64,000 nt of DNA, taken from assembly GCA_029624765.1 (NCBI GenBank), contig JARSSO010000031.1:23054-87053 (forward strand). Reading direction: 5' to 3'. The DNA comes from Candidatus Contendibacter sp. (lineage in GTDB: Bacteria; Pseudomonadota; Gammaproteobacteria; Competibacterales; Competibacteraceae). The notes beneath the pieces are model-generated. The model searched no databases, was not told where the DNA came from, and saw nothing but the letters and a program-made list of their open reading frames with translations. Of this stretch, positions 55,005-63,932 are shown piece by piece; within the stretch, counting starts at the first letter, position 1; each line of letters begins with the position of its first letter. The position numbers and the translations under genes are program-made.

Positions 55005-57944
55005 CTATACATCCACTCGTTCCCCTTTGGGGGAAGACATCTTTTCGCGGAGTTGCCAAGGCGAAACCGCGCCACGCTCTGCAAGGAACTCGAGGGTGCT
55101 TCGGTCCAGCCCCTCAGCGCGATCCAGAATCAGTCCGGCGCAATCCATGCGCATGGGTTCGTCCAGCAACAGCTCCGTTCCCCTCGGACCTTGACCCCAG
55201 ACCGTGAGCCGCTCCCCCCCGACGGCCACGAACTGGCCATCGGGCGAGCAAGCCAGGACCGCCCTCGACTCCGGATGGGGGAGGTGGCCGACAGGGGTGG
55301 GATTGTCCGGTCGCTCGGTTCGCCATTTCTGCTCCAAAAGACGCTGCTGTTGCAGGAAGAAGAGGCGACCCGACTCCCGGGCGTATCCCAGCGCCTCCAC
55401 CGGTCCGGTCACGAAGCCGGTCGACTGTTTCGCGCCGGTTCGATCCAGATGAACCACTTGACCGTTGGCGAGGAGAGCCAGAAGTTCTTGGTCCGGCAGG
55501 GCGACCAGAGAGCGGATACGGTCGTTCAAGTTATCGCCCCAACGGTCGAAAACGCCTTCCACGCGCCAGCTCGCGCATCGATAGATGTCGCCATCGCCAT
55601 CTCCCACGAAGAGTTGCTCCGGGGTGAGGGCAAGACAAGAGACCAGCGCGCCCCCGGTCCGCTTCAGGTCGATGCGGCGCAGTTCGACGCCGTCCACAGC
55701 GCGGATCAGCTTGACATAATCCCTCTCTCCAGCCACCACCAAAACATCGTCTTCGCCGGCCATGGCCCGCAAGCTGCCCATGGCCAGGGGAAAGCTGCGC
55801 ACGCTGTGCAAGTCGCCGATTTCGCTGGCGCAGAGCGCCCCATCGAGGGAGGCGCTGTACAGGGTATCGTTGCCACTCCCCCGCATCTCGACGGCGGTGA
55901 TGGCCTCGGTGTGAGGGCGACTGCGCGACGGGAAAGGAGCGTCCGACCCCCATAGAGTCAACATGCCGTTCTCGGTGCCGCCGGCCAAGCGCCAATGGCC
56001 GGCCCCGCCTTCCTCGCGGCGGATGAAGGCGGTGGTCAGTAGCGCCCCCGCCTCCTGGATACGTGCGCCCGCGAGGCGGGCCTGGGCGAGGCTGGCGTTG
56101 CGCAGGGTGGCAAAGGACAGGTCCGCGTCCTCCAGGTCGCAGTGAGAGAAATCGAGCCCCGAGAGGTCCGCTCCGCGCGCGTCCAGCCCCCGCAGCACCG
56201 CGTGTTTGAGCCGCAACCCCCGCAACAGGTCGAGCCAGCTTTTCCGCTCCTCGGCGGAAGCGGCGCCGTGCTGGATGCGGTCGAGGATCAGGGTGAGGGC
56301 GTTCCCCCCTTGGAAGTCCACGTCCCGGAAGTGCTTGAAGCGAGTAGCGTCGACGAGGCGGTGCAGCGACTCGCCATGCTCTTCCGCCCGGAGCCGGGCC
56401 GCCACCATGCGGCGGCTTTCCCAGGTGAGGGGCGCGACCCTGACGAAGGCCCGTTCGCCAGGAGAATTCGGGTTTTTCAACTCGTCCAGCACGAAGAAGG
56501 CAGCCAGAAACTCCAGATAGGCGTTGAAGCGGAACACCAGCGAGGGTTTGTCGCGGCGAAGCTTGACTTGATCGAGCAGAGGGAGCTGTTTGAGGCAAGC
56601 GAGCACGGCTTCGCGTTGCTCTGGACCGGAAAAAATTCCGGCGCAATCGCGATCCGTCGCCAGACTGGTCAAGGCAATGGCGACGTTGGTGCCATCCAGT
56701 CGCGCACGGGCGGTGATCGCCCGCAAAAGCTGAATCGGGTATTCCGTACTCAAGCCAGCATGAACCTTGGCTCGCCACCCTTTGAACAAAAGTTCGAAAA
56801 GGTCGTACTCGGTCAAGGGGGATGAACGGGAATCTTCGGTCTTTGATGCGGACGACAGGCGCTCATTCACCAAACGGCGAAACGGCTCCTCATGGTTGAC
56901 GATGAGTTGAAGAATCAGCGGCTTGTAATGAATGCCGCCCAGGATGTCCCGATGGTGGGGGTCGTCGAGAAAAGCGAGCAGATCGCCGAACCCCTGAAGC
57001 CGCTCGGCAACTTCCGCCGCGCTGAATCCCCGGATCAGCAGCAACCAAGCAGGGGGTTCAACCTCCCGGTTCAGCGCGGTCTTGAGGTGCTGATTGAAAA
57101 AGCCAAGGCGGCAGGTGCAGTAAACGAGGGCGCGTTGGCCGGTCAAGGCACGCAGCGTGGCCCGATCCCGTTCGATCCGCATTCCGCCAGCGCCGTGCCC
57201 CATCTGGTCCAGGGCATCCAAAACCGGGATGAAGACTCCCAGATCGCACAGCCGCGCGAATTCGGCAAAGGAGAGATTGAGGCCGTAGTCTTCATACAGG
57301 CGGCGAAGCAGAAACTGCTCCAGCCCGGCGGCGTCGCACTCGTTGAGGAGAAAGAGCAGAGGGATGCCGTCGGCTAGCTCTGCTTGCTCCAAGCAATGAA
57401 AGGCGTAATTGAAGCAGAAACTGGTCTTGCCCTCGCCGTATTCGGCCGCCAGGAAAACGAGGCCGCCCTGCTGGGCCGCTTCATGCTCATTGGTCCAAGC
57501 AAGCAGTTTGGCGGTGCGTTGCGCTGTATCGTCCACCACCAAGGGATCGATGTAGCGAAAATTCTCGCCCTCGGTCTCCAAATACTCCGCTCGCAGGCGA
57601 CGGTAATGCTCTTGGATCGCCGATCGCTTGACGAGGCCGGAGACGAACTGCCACCAACTCATGGCGCGGGCGCCACGCTTCGGAATACCCGCTCGGTCGG
57701 TCAGCAGGCGTTCGGCCTGTTCGACTTCGTTGGCGGTTTTTCCCAGCAGAATCAGGTCGGTGGCAGGCTCCGTCTCCGCCCAGCGCGCGATGTCCCAACC
57801 TGTCGTGTCTTCGACGAACAGCACGCGCAACCTGGCGTCCCCGGCGAGGAAATCCGCCTTCGATGCCAGCAGGCCGGGAGCGGCTGTCTGCTCGCAGCGC
57901 CAGCCCCCGAGAATTTCCAGCAACGCCTTCGCGGTTTCGATCAT
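55005..57944 (-). CDS. STAND/NACHT-like NTPase with pentapeptide repeats and propeller-like C-terminus
   Basis: 979 residues. The first 130 residues (LLASKADFLAGDARLRVLFV) resemble a restriction-like or sensor domain. The NTPase has Walker A GEGKTS (Lys173) and Walker B FIPVLDALDQMG (near 250), with the large helical region expected of STAND proteins up to about 560. Residues 577-640 carry pentapeptide-like repeats (ADLSGLDFSHCDLEDADLSF). About 650-970 has repeated beta-strand blades (NGMLTLWGSDAP, LYSASLDGALCAS, LFVGDGDGDIYRC) like a WD40/PQQ propeller. Such layouts are common in anti-phage and programmed-death systems. The ATG overlaps the HD gene's stop (ATGA). Confidence 0.8.
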   Translation of the reverse strand: MIETAKALLEILGGWRCEQTAAPGLLASKADFLAGDARLRVLFVEDTTGWDIARWAETEPATDLILLGKTANEVEQAERLLTDRAGIPKRGARAMSWWQFVSGLVKRSAIQEHYRRLRAEYLETEGENFRYIDPLVVDDTAQRTAKLLAWTNEHEAAQQGGLVFLAAEYGEGKTSFCFNYAFHCLEQAELADGIPLLFLLNECDAAGLEQFLLRRLYEDYGLNLSFAEFARLCDLGVFIPVLDALDQMGHGAGGMRIERDRATLRALTGQRALVYCTCRLGFFNQHLKTALNREVEPPAWLLLIRGFSAAEVAERLQGFGDLLAFLDDPHHRDILGGIHYKPLILQLIVNHEEPFRRLVNERLSSASKTEDSRSSPLTEYDLFELLFKGWRAKVHAGLSTEYPIQLLRAITARARLDGTNVAIALTSLATDRDCAGIFSGPEQREAVLACLKQLPLLDQVKLRRDKPSLVFRFNAYLEFLAAFFVLDELKNPNSPGERAFVRVAPLTWESRRMVAARLRAEEHGESLHRLVDATRFKHFRDVDFQGGNALTLILDRIQHGAASAEERKSWLDLLRGLRLKHAVLRGLDARGADLSGLDFSHCDLEDADLSFATLRNASLAQARLAGARIQEAGALLTTAFIRREEGGAGHWRLAGGTENGMLTLWGSDAPFPSRSRPHTEAITAVEMRGSGNDTLYSASLDGALCASEIGDLHSVRSFPLAMGSLRAMAGEDDVLVVAGERDYVKLIRAVDGVELRRIDLKRTGGALVSCLALTPEQLFVGDGDGDIYRCASWRVEGVFDRWGDNLNDRIRSLVALPDQELLALLANGQVVHLDRTGAKQSTGFVTGPVEALGYARESGRLFFLQQQRLLEQKWRTERPDNPTPVGHLPHPESRAVLACSPDGQFVAVGGERLTVWGQGPRGTELLLDEPMRMDCAGLILDRAEGLDRSTLEFLAERGAVSPWQLREKMSSPKGERVDV

Positions 57945-59353
57945 ATTCGTTCTACTCCCAATGCGATGCGGTCGAACAGGCCCGCGTAATCGAGAAAGCC
58001 GAGGCGGGGATCGAAGGCGTCCGCCTCTTCGTCCGGTCCCCATTCGACTTTTTGTCGCAGGCAAGCGCCCGAGTGTGCCTTGTCGTAGCGGTAAACGATA
58101 TCAAGCTGCTCTCCACTCGGCTCATACTCCAGGCGGCAGCCCTCGACCTGCTGGTCGAGGGTCAGCATTACCTTATCGTCCTCACTGCGGAAATTGGCAT
58201 GGAAGCGCCCGTAACTTTGAATTTGGTCCGCCACGCCGAGCACGAAAGAGACCGGGTCGCGGCGGAAGGCAACCCGCATGTGGGGCCGACGAGGGGTAAG
58301 AGGCTGGCCGGTCCATTCCCGCTTGACCTCTTCGCCCAGGTAGATGCGCTGCATGTCGTGCATGACGATGGCCAGGGCCGCCAGTTCGATGGTTAATCTG
58401 CCGGTGGCGTTGCGCCGTTCGCTGCGGACATCCATCACCTCGTGGTTAAGGTAGAGGAAGGTAAGGCCGCCGGGCAGACCGTGAGATTCCCGCAGTGCTC
58501 GACCGATCGCTTGGTTGATGTCGGGAGTGGCGGCGTGAGACCGGCCGATGCGGCGGTTGGAGCGGTAGCCACGAAACGGCATCAGGCAGAGCGGATCGTC
58601 GAACAATTCGTAAACTCGTTCGACTTCGCCGCCCTGGATGAGGTCGGTGAACCGGCTGCGGTTCACCTTGCGCGTGATTCCGCGCAAGAACTGTACGGGG
58701 TAGCCGATATCGTGGTACAGGGCGGCGGTCACGGCGGCGTTGTAAACGACCTCGCGCCAGAACCAGAAGCACCCCGGAGTTCGGGGTTCCAGCCATTGGG
58801 GCTGAACGCCCAGCTCGCGGGCGTAGTCCATCAGATAGCTGCTGCCGTCCTCGCCCAAGGCGAGACAGTAGGCCGCTAGCTCGCGCAAGGTCACGTAGCA
58901 ACCCCGTTCCGGCAAGGGTGTCCACCACGCATCCCGATAAGCCTGCGCCAGCAGATGCCGGTCGCAGTCGAGCTTGAGACCGTCGAGGAGCGTTTGCACC
59001 ACCACGGCGGTTTGACCCTGATGGACGATGTGGTCACGGTGGAAATTTTTGTGGTAATCCACTAGGGCCAGCCAATCTTCGTTGACGAACTCCCCGCAGA
59101 CGCTGGCAAAGCCGGGAAAGAGCCGGGCGCTATAGCGGAGCAGCCAGTCGAGGCTGCACAGCACGTCGCCAAAAGCGTTGGCGGGCAGACGCTTCCTGAT
59201 CTGTTTCAACGAGGCGTTGACTCGTTCCGCCGGATTGCCGGGAAAAAGGGCGTAGTACCGAGCCGGGTCGATGGGAAAAAGCGCCGGCGGTCGACCGCCG
59301 GGCCAGAGCCGGGCCAGGGTTCGGGTATCTTGGCGCAGTTCAATGGTCGGCAT
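57941..59353 (-). CDS. HD-domain phosphohydrolase-like protein
   Basis: 470 residues. The metal-site pattern of the HD superfamily is visible: His105, His108 and His111 in NFHRDHIVHQGQT, His214-Asp215 in ALYHDIGYPVQFL, and Asp376 in LGVADQIQSYGRF. Together these suggest a phosphodiesterase or nucleotide hydrolase. The first 100 residues and the last 70 (DPRLGFLDYAGLFDRIALG) are of unknown fold. It overlaps the ParA-like gene by 14 bp and the STAND-like gene by 4 bp. A role in making or removing a nucleotide signal is possible but unproven. Confidence 0.75.
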   Translation of the reverse strand: MPTIELRQDTRTLARLWPGGRPPALFPIDPARYYALFPGNPAERVNASLKQIRKRLPANAFGDVLCSLDWLLRYSARLFPGFASVCGEFVNEDWLALVDYHKNFHRDHIVHQGQTAVVVQTLLDGLKLDCDRHLLAQAYRDAWWTPLPERGCYVTLRELAAYCLALGEDGSSYLMDYARELGVQPQWLEPRTPGCFWFWREVVYNAAVTAALYHDIGYPVQFLRGITRKVNRSRFTDLIQGGEVERVYELFDDPLCLMPFRGYRSNRRIGRSHAATPDINQAIGRALRESHGLPGGLTFLYLNHEVMDVRSERRNATGRLTIELAALAIVMHDMQRIYLGEEVKREWTGQPLTPRRPHMRVAFRRDPVSFVLGVADQIQSYGRFHANFRSEDDKVMLTLDQQVEGCRLEYEPSGEQLDIVYRYDKAHSGACLRQKVEWGPDEEADAFDPRLGFLDYAGLFDRIALGVERI

Positions 59354-61514
59354 GGTCGGCCCCGGCGGCGAACAAGTGATCGACCACCTTGCCCAGGCGC
59401 TGCTCGATGCGAGCGGCCAAATCCCGAGGCGCATCGCCGGAACTCTGCGTCAGAAGGTTCAAGATTTCCGTGCGTACCCGTTCATGGTCGGTGCGCAAGC
59501 CTTGGAAAAGGCCGGCAAGTGCGGTGTGCAGATAGAGTTCCGCGAGTTCGGTGAGCGGGCTGCCATCGGTAGGGAATTGTTTCAGCAAAGTCAACAGCAT
59601 ATTGCTGGAGGTTTCGCCGTGGTTTAGCGAGATATCGAAAAGGCGCAGCCGTTCCATGACATCGCCCAACTCCAGGTTAAATTTTTGGGTTTGGTGGCTG
59701 GAAAAACGTTGATCCAAAGCGTCGCACAAGGCTTGTGCCGATTCGCGATTTAGCGCCTCTTGCAGCACCATGTCGGCCACGGCGTAAAGCTCCGTGAAGA
59801 ATGGTAAAAACTCCGATTTGAGAACACCCGATTTGGGTTCGATTTGGTCCGGGTAAGCAACGAATGCACCGAAAATCGGAAATAGCCCGGCTATCATCCG
59901 ATGTGCGATGCTGCGGAACCCGCCGTTTTCGGCACGCGACCGCGCGAAGCTTTCTTGAGTTTCCGCAGTAATCACCGGTGTTTGGTCGGTCTTTCCCGGG
60001 ATGAGCGCATTGAGAAACCTCGCTCCTTGAATATCGTCCCAAAGATTGAAGTCCGTGGCTTCCTTTTCCATCTCTTCTTCCATCCGAACCACCAAGACGT
60101 TGAGCATATTTGTTCTGAAAAGAAGCCCGTCCGGAGCAGGTTGAGGAATATCTGGGCGGCAGGCGCGCAAGATGCGATGGGAGAGATCGAAAAGCCGCGC
60201 GCAGACGTCCAAGCCTCGGTAAAGATGGCTGGCAATGCCCACCGTGAAGACACGGACCAGTGTGCGCCTGGCCGCGCTGGCATCAAGCCAAACTTTGCGG
60301 CTGTACAGGTTTCGGTAGAGGTTCAAATCGAGTTCGGCCAGCCGGCGCAACTGATTTTCTGGCTGTTCCGCTGTATTGGGTAGCGTTGCTGGTGGTTCTG
60401 GCGGGGTAGATTCATGGACGGACGTAGTTGCTGGTTTGCTGCCTCTCGGCGGAGTGGCGCGAAAAAGCTCCTGAAAAAACAGCCCCAAAGCGGGATCGAA
60501 AGGGAATGCGACACGCGGGACGTCGAGAAAAGGCACTTCCAGTTTGCCTACCCGCTCCAGGATGAATTCATCCACCCGCCCCAAATCTAAGGTCTCGAAC
60601 ACACGATTCAGGATCAATATCATAAAGCAAGGATATTTCTCCTCCAGGCAACATTCATCGCAAACGGCCTTGATTGCGCTGGAGCCATCCGTCAAAAGCT
60701 CCAACAGCAATTCTCGGTCGATGCCGTCCCGCCCGTGAACCGCCAACAGATTTCCCCAGTCACTGGACGAGGTGTTCGGTCCGTGTTCGGCGATTACTTT
60801 TTTGGTCTGGTGGATGGTGGCCGCGCGCTGCTGGATGTGGGCCAAAACCTCCAAGCTGGCCCGAATGTCCATTTCGTCCAAGGTGGCCACTTGCAGGAAC
60901 TTGGCGCGGTGAGTGCCCCAACGCAGCAAGCGTTCTTGCAGGAGGGGCAGCAATTCGGATTGGCCCGGCGCGTTGTCGAGGATGACGTAAAAGGGAGCCG
61001 ATGATTCCGGTGGCAGTTTCTTGTTGAGATACCCGAACAGGTCAAACAGGAAATCGACAAACCAGAGAGCATGATTGGCGTCGAATAGCACGTTGGCGGC
61101 GGAGGGGTCTTTTCGCGGGCCGTAGGTGGTTCCCGAAGCGAGGTGGAAAACCGTCGAATCGTCTCCTTTTGCATCAGCGACAGCGGAGAAGTCGCAAAAA
61201 TCTAGTGTCTCGGCTAGATCGTGCCCGCCGAGATGTCGCCGGAACAGGTCGAGCAGCGTACAAACCTTGTTCCGCTGTTGGGCGCGAATGGGCCGAACTC
61301 GCACCCCGTGGATCGTCGCGGCGCCGTCGTCGCCCGACGGAACCATATCGGCCACCGAGGTGCCGGTGAAATCCAGGTCGAACACCATGACCCTGTTGGC
61401 CGGATATTGCCCGCGCAAGTGCCGCGCCAGCAGAAAAGAAAGCATGGTCTTGCCCACGCCGCCCTTGACGGACTGGACACAGACGATGCGGACGTTTTCG
61501 AGCTTCGCGCCCAT
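59340..61514 (-). CDS. ParA/MinD-type ATPase with a long C-terminal helical domain
   Basis: 724 residues, far longer than the roughly 250-400 of ParA/MinD. The deviant Walker A SVKGGVGKTMLSFLLA has signature Lys17 and Lys22; the A' motif is VMVFDLDFTGTSVADM; VILDNAPGQSELLPLL follows near 215. After about residue 380 comes a Pro-rich linker, then a long helical region (about 400-720) with no recognised motif. ParA-type ATPases dimerise on ATP and position or load cargo. The stretch from about 59.6 to 60.7 kb is visibly AT-richer than the rest. The ATG at 61514 follows GGGGAGG. It is the third gene of the operon. Confidence 0.83.
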   Translation of the reverse strand: MGAKLENVRIVCVQSVKGGVGKTMLSFLLARHLRGQYPANRVMVFDLDFTGTSVADMVPSGDDGAATIHGVRVRPIRAQQRNKVCTLLDLFRRHLGGHDLAETLDFCDFSAVADAKGDDSTVFHLASGTTYGPRKDPSAANVLFDANHALWFVDFLFDLFGYLNKKLPPESSAPFYVILDNAPGQSELLPLLQERLLRWGTHRAKFLQVATLDEMDIRASLEVLAHIQQRAATIHQTKKVIAEHGPNTSSSDWGNLLAVHGRDGIDRELLLELLTDGSSAIKAVCDECCLEEKYPCFMILILNRVFETLDLGRVDEFILERVGKLEVPFLDVPRVAFPFDPALGLFFQELFRATPPRGSKPATTSVHESTPPEPPATLPNTAEQPENQLRRLAELDLNLYRNLYSRKVWLDASAARRTLVRVFTVGIASHLYRGLDVCARLFDLSHRILRACRPDIPQPAPDGLLFRTNMLNVLVVRMEEEMEKEATDFNLWDDIQGARFLNALIPGKTDQTPVITAETQESFARSRAENGGFRSIAHRMIAGLFPIFGAFVAYPDQIEPKSGVLKSEFLPFFTELYAVADMVLQEALNRESAQALCDALDQRFSSHQTQKFNLELGDVMERLRLFDISLNHGETSSNMLLTLLKQFPTDGSPLTELAELYLHTALAGLFQGLRTDHERVRTEILNLLTQSSGDAPRDLAARIEQRLGKVVDHLFAAGADHADH

Positions 61515-61555
61515 GTTTCCTCCCCGGTCTGACCGAACGCGCGTGTCGTTATGCG

Positions 61556-62809
61556 TTATGCGACAATCGTCTTGCGCGATTGCAAGTAGAAGAAATTTAT
61601 GTCGGATTTGTCGTCCTGTAAACGGAATCGGCGACCCGCCAAGCCGAGAAAATGGCCTTTTTCGACCCGCACGGGCCGTTCGTGGTAACGGACGCGAAAA
61701 GCGTCGGCTCGTCCGGCCAGAAACGCCTCCACCGTTCCCTGCTCTGCCTCGGGACGGTACACCTCGCCAATGGCCGGGCGAATCTTGGTCACGGCGATCC
61801 GCGATTCGGGTTCGGGGAGCAGGGGACAAGACAAGGGGTCGGGCCATTCGTCCCCCCATAGCACTCCGAACAGGTTGCAGCGTAGGTTTGCCACCAACAA
61901 AGCAGTCTCGCCAGCGAAACGGACATTGATCTCGGTGATCAGGGGGGTGTGTCCGGGTCGGCTCAGAAAATCGACGGCGAAGTAACCCCAGTACCCTTTG
62001 GCCGCGAGAATGCGCCCGGCCCGCTCGGTGAGGCTCAGGATCGCTTCCAGGTCGCCATCGCGGGGGAAGATCGGGAACAGGAAGCCGTCGAACTGGAACT
62101 CGTCGAGCAACAATTCATCAACGCCCAGCACGAACACCGCGCCGTTGCGGGATACCAGCCCGTGGCCGGACAGGGTGAGGGCGTCCGGCACGTAGCGGGT
62201 GACGAGGAACCGCGAACCGGCATCCGCCAACCCGGATGCGGCGAGGCGAGTCAGGTATCCGTCCAGGTCGTCGGCGGTGCGAACCCGCCCCGCGCCGGAA
62301 CCTCCGGCGGAAATTTCGGGCTGAACGAATAGCGCACCCCACGCACGCAACAAGGCTGGCAGTTCGCGGCGGAGAGTTGCGGGGTCGCCGCAACAGGAAA
62401 ACTGGGGCAGCGGCAAGCCGGCGTCGTGCAGCCACTGGAATTGCCGTACCTTGTTGTTGAGCGCGTCGCTCGACCAGGGGTCCGGGCCGAATAAGGCGAG
62501 GCCCTCCCTCGGTTCCAGGCCGGACAGGGTGAAGGCCGCCAGCGGGACGCCGCCGGACCTCTGGATCGGCAAATCGCCGCGATCCCACGCCCGGATAAAG
62601 CGGCGGTTGATCTCTTCCGGCGGCTCCTGGCGCAACGGACAAGGGCCGTCTTCGACCGACGGGTCTTCGGTATCCGGAAACAGGCGATAACCGAGAATCG
62701 GCGTGGGGTCGGAGAATCCTCGGCGGGCCAAAAACCGCTGGAACTCGGGGACCAGCGAATCGAAGCGCTGGTCGAACAGCCAGATGAAAGGAGTGCCGTT
62801 ATCTCGCAT
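61556..62809 (-). CDS. ATP-grasp ligase-like protein
   Basis: 417 residues from the ATG at 62809; a TTG at 62839 would overlap the previous gene by 8 bp. The C-terminal half has the ATP-grasp end motif GYFAVDFLSRPGHTPLITEI followed by NVRFAGE, with the acidic/Asn metal residues conserved, and LFVQPEISAGGSGAGRVR earlier. ATP-grasp enzymes activate a carboxylate as acyl phosphate and join it to an amine or thiol. Directly downstream of an amidinotransferase, a ligase acting on a guanidino acid product is a sensible guess, but the substrate is unknown. Confidence 0.8.
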   Translation of the reverse strand: MRDNGTPFIWLFDQRFDSLVPEFQRFLARRGFSDPTPILGYRLFPDTEDPSVEDGPCPLRQEPPEEINRRFIRAWDRGDLPIQRSGGVPLAAFTLSGLEPREGLALFGPDPWSSDALNNKVRQFQWLHDAGLPLPQFSCCGDPATLRRELPALLRAWGALFVQPEISAGGSGAGRVRTADDLDGYLTRLAASGLADAGSRFLVTRYVPDALTLSGHGLVSRNGAVFVLGVDELLLDEFQFDGFLFPIFPRDGDLEAILSLTERAGRILAAKGYWGYFAVDFLSRPGHTPLITEINVRFAGETALLVANLRCNLFGVLWGDEWPDPLSCPLLPEPESRIAVTKIRPAIGEVYRPEAEQGTVEAFLAGRADAFRVRYHERPVRVEKGHFLGLAGRRFRLQDDKSDINFFYLQSRKTIVA

Positions 62810-62831
62810 GGCGCTGGGTCGCCGTCTTCGT

Positions 62832-63932
62832 TCATTCAAGGATGTCGGGCGCGGGGAAGCCGTAATCGCCCATCCCGCCCCGGCGCCGCAGATCGCAGGT
62901 GGCGCAATGGAAACCGCCTCCCAAAGTGTAAACGTGCCGGAACGGCAACTCGACGGTTTCGAAGCCGAGGGACCGCAGCAGGCGAATCGTTGGCAACTCC
63001 TGGCGTTCCACGATCACCCTGCCCGGATCGAGAACCAGCAGATTCATGCTCAACCAGGGGCTGGACAGGAACAGCGGCCAATCGTCCGGCAGGGCGGGGG
63101 CAGGCGCATCGACCATCGCCCATCCTGCCCGCCGAAACAGCTCTTTCTGGTGGCATGGCCGAGTCGGGTTCACCAGCAACAATCCAGGCCGCAACGGCAT
63201 GATGGTGGAATCCAGGTGCATCGGATTCGGGTCGTCGAAGGACAGACGATGGAGGCGGAATTCCGAGGGCAGGTGGCGCCGAATCCAGCGAATCCCGGCA
63301 AGATTGGTCACTTGGCTGCGCTGGATGAAGATGTCCCGCCCGCAGCGCACCATGTCCGCCGCGTCCAAGCAGGGTTCCGCTTCCGTGGTCACGAAGCGGC
63401 CGGCCGCGGCCTGAAGGTTTCTTGCCCGAGGCGAGTCCGCGCCGTAGTCCCACCGATAAAGGTCGTCCCCTTTCAGCGGCTTGGGCGCGCACAGCCAGCC
63501 TGCGCCTTCGCAAGCGCAGCGATTCAGGATGCCGCGATAGGCGCGATACTCGAAGTGGCGCTGGCGCCACCCCATGGAGGCTTCCAGTACGGTATCCCCC
63601 AGTATGGCAAGGAGGTCTCGCGGCATCGCGGCATACAAGCCCCGCGACGCGAATTCCGGAGTTGCGAAGGATTGGCAATGGTCGATGGGGTCGGGGCGAT
63701 GGACAGCGATCCCTTCTTGTCGCAGAAACTCGGCCAACCCGTCCAGTTCGCGCTCCGCCGATTCCAGCATTTCGGGCGGAAAGGGGCCACCGCCGTAACG
63801 TTCGAGCAGGGGGAGGTTACGAGGCGAGACACAAGCGCGAATGATTGGATCGAGCATCGGTGCGCAGGCGCCGTGGGCAGTGCCGACAATCGCTGCTTCC
63901 AGGGGGCTCCATTCGTCGTAACTGCTTACCAT
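62832..63932 (-). CDS. Arginine:glycine amidinotransferase (AGAT)-family enzyme
   Basis: 366 residues. The guanidino-transfer site is clear: EPCLDAADMVRCGRDIFIQR, then DPNPMHLDSTIMPLRPG (catalytic His), and the C-terminal TLGGGFHCATCDLRRRGG with nucleophile Cys343. The run from about residue 190 to the end follows mitochondrial GATM in order and spacing (SQVTN, PCHQKELFRRAGW, SSPWLSMNLLVLD). AGAT, AmtA, CyrA and SxtG use arginine as amidino donor for creatine, phaseolotoxin, cylindrospermopsin and saxitoxin. The acceptor here is unknown. It is the first gene of the visible operon; the window ends 68 bp upstream, so earlier genes cannot be excluded. Confidence 0.9.
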   Translation of the reverse strand: MVSSYDEWSPLEAAIVGTAHGACAPMLDPIIRACVSPRNLPLLERYGGGPFPPEMLESAERELDGLAEFLRQEGIAVHRPDPIDHCQSFATPEFASRGLYAAMPRDLLAILGDTVLEASMGWRQRHFEYRAYRGILNRCACEGAGWLCAPKPLKGDDLYRWDYGADSPRARNLQAAAGRFVTTEAEPCLDAADMVRCGRDIFIQRSQVTNLAGIRWIRRHLPSEFRLHRLSFDDPNPMHLDSTIMPLRPGLLLVNPTRPCHQKELFRRAGWAMVDAPAPALPDDWPLFLSSPWLSMNLLVLDPGRVIVERQELPTIRLLRSLGFETVELPFRHVYTLGGGFHCATCDLRRRGGMGDYGFPAPDILE

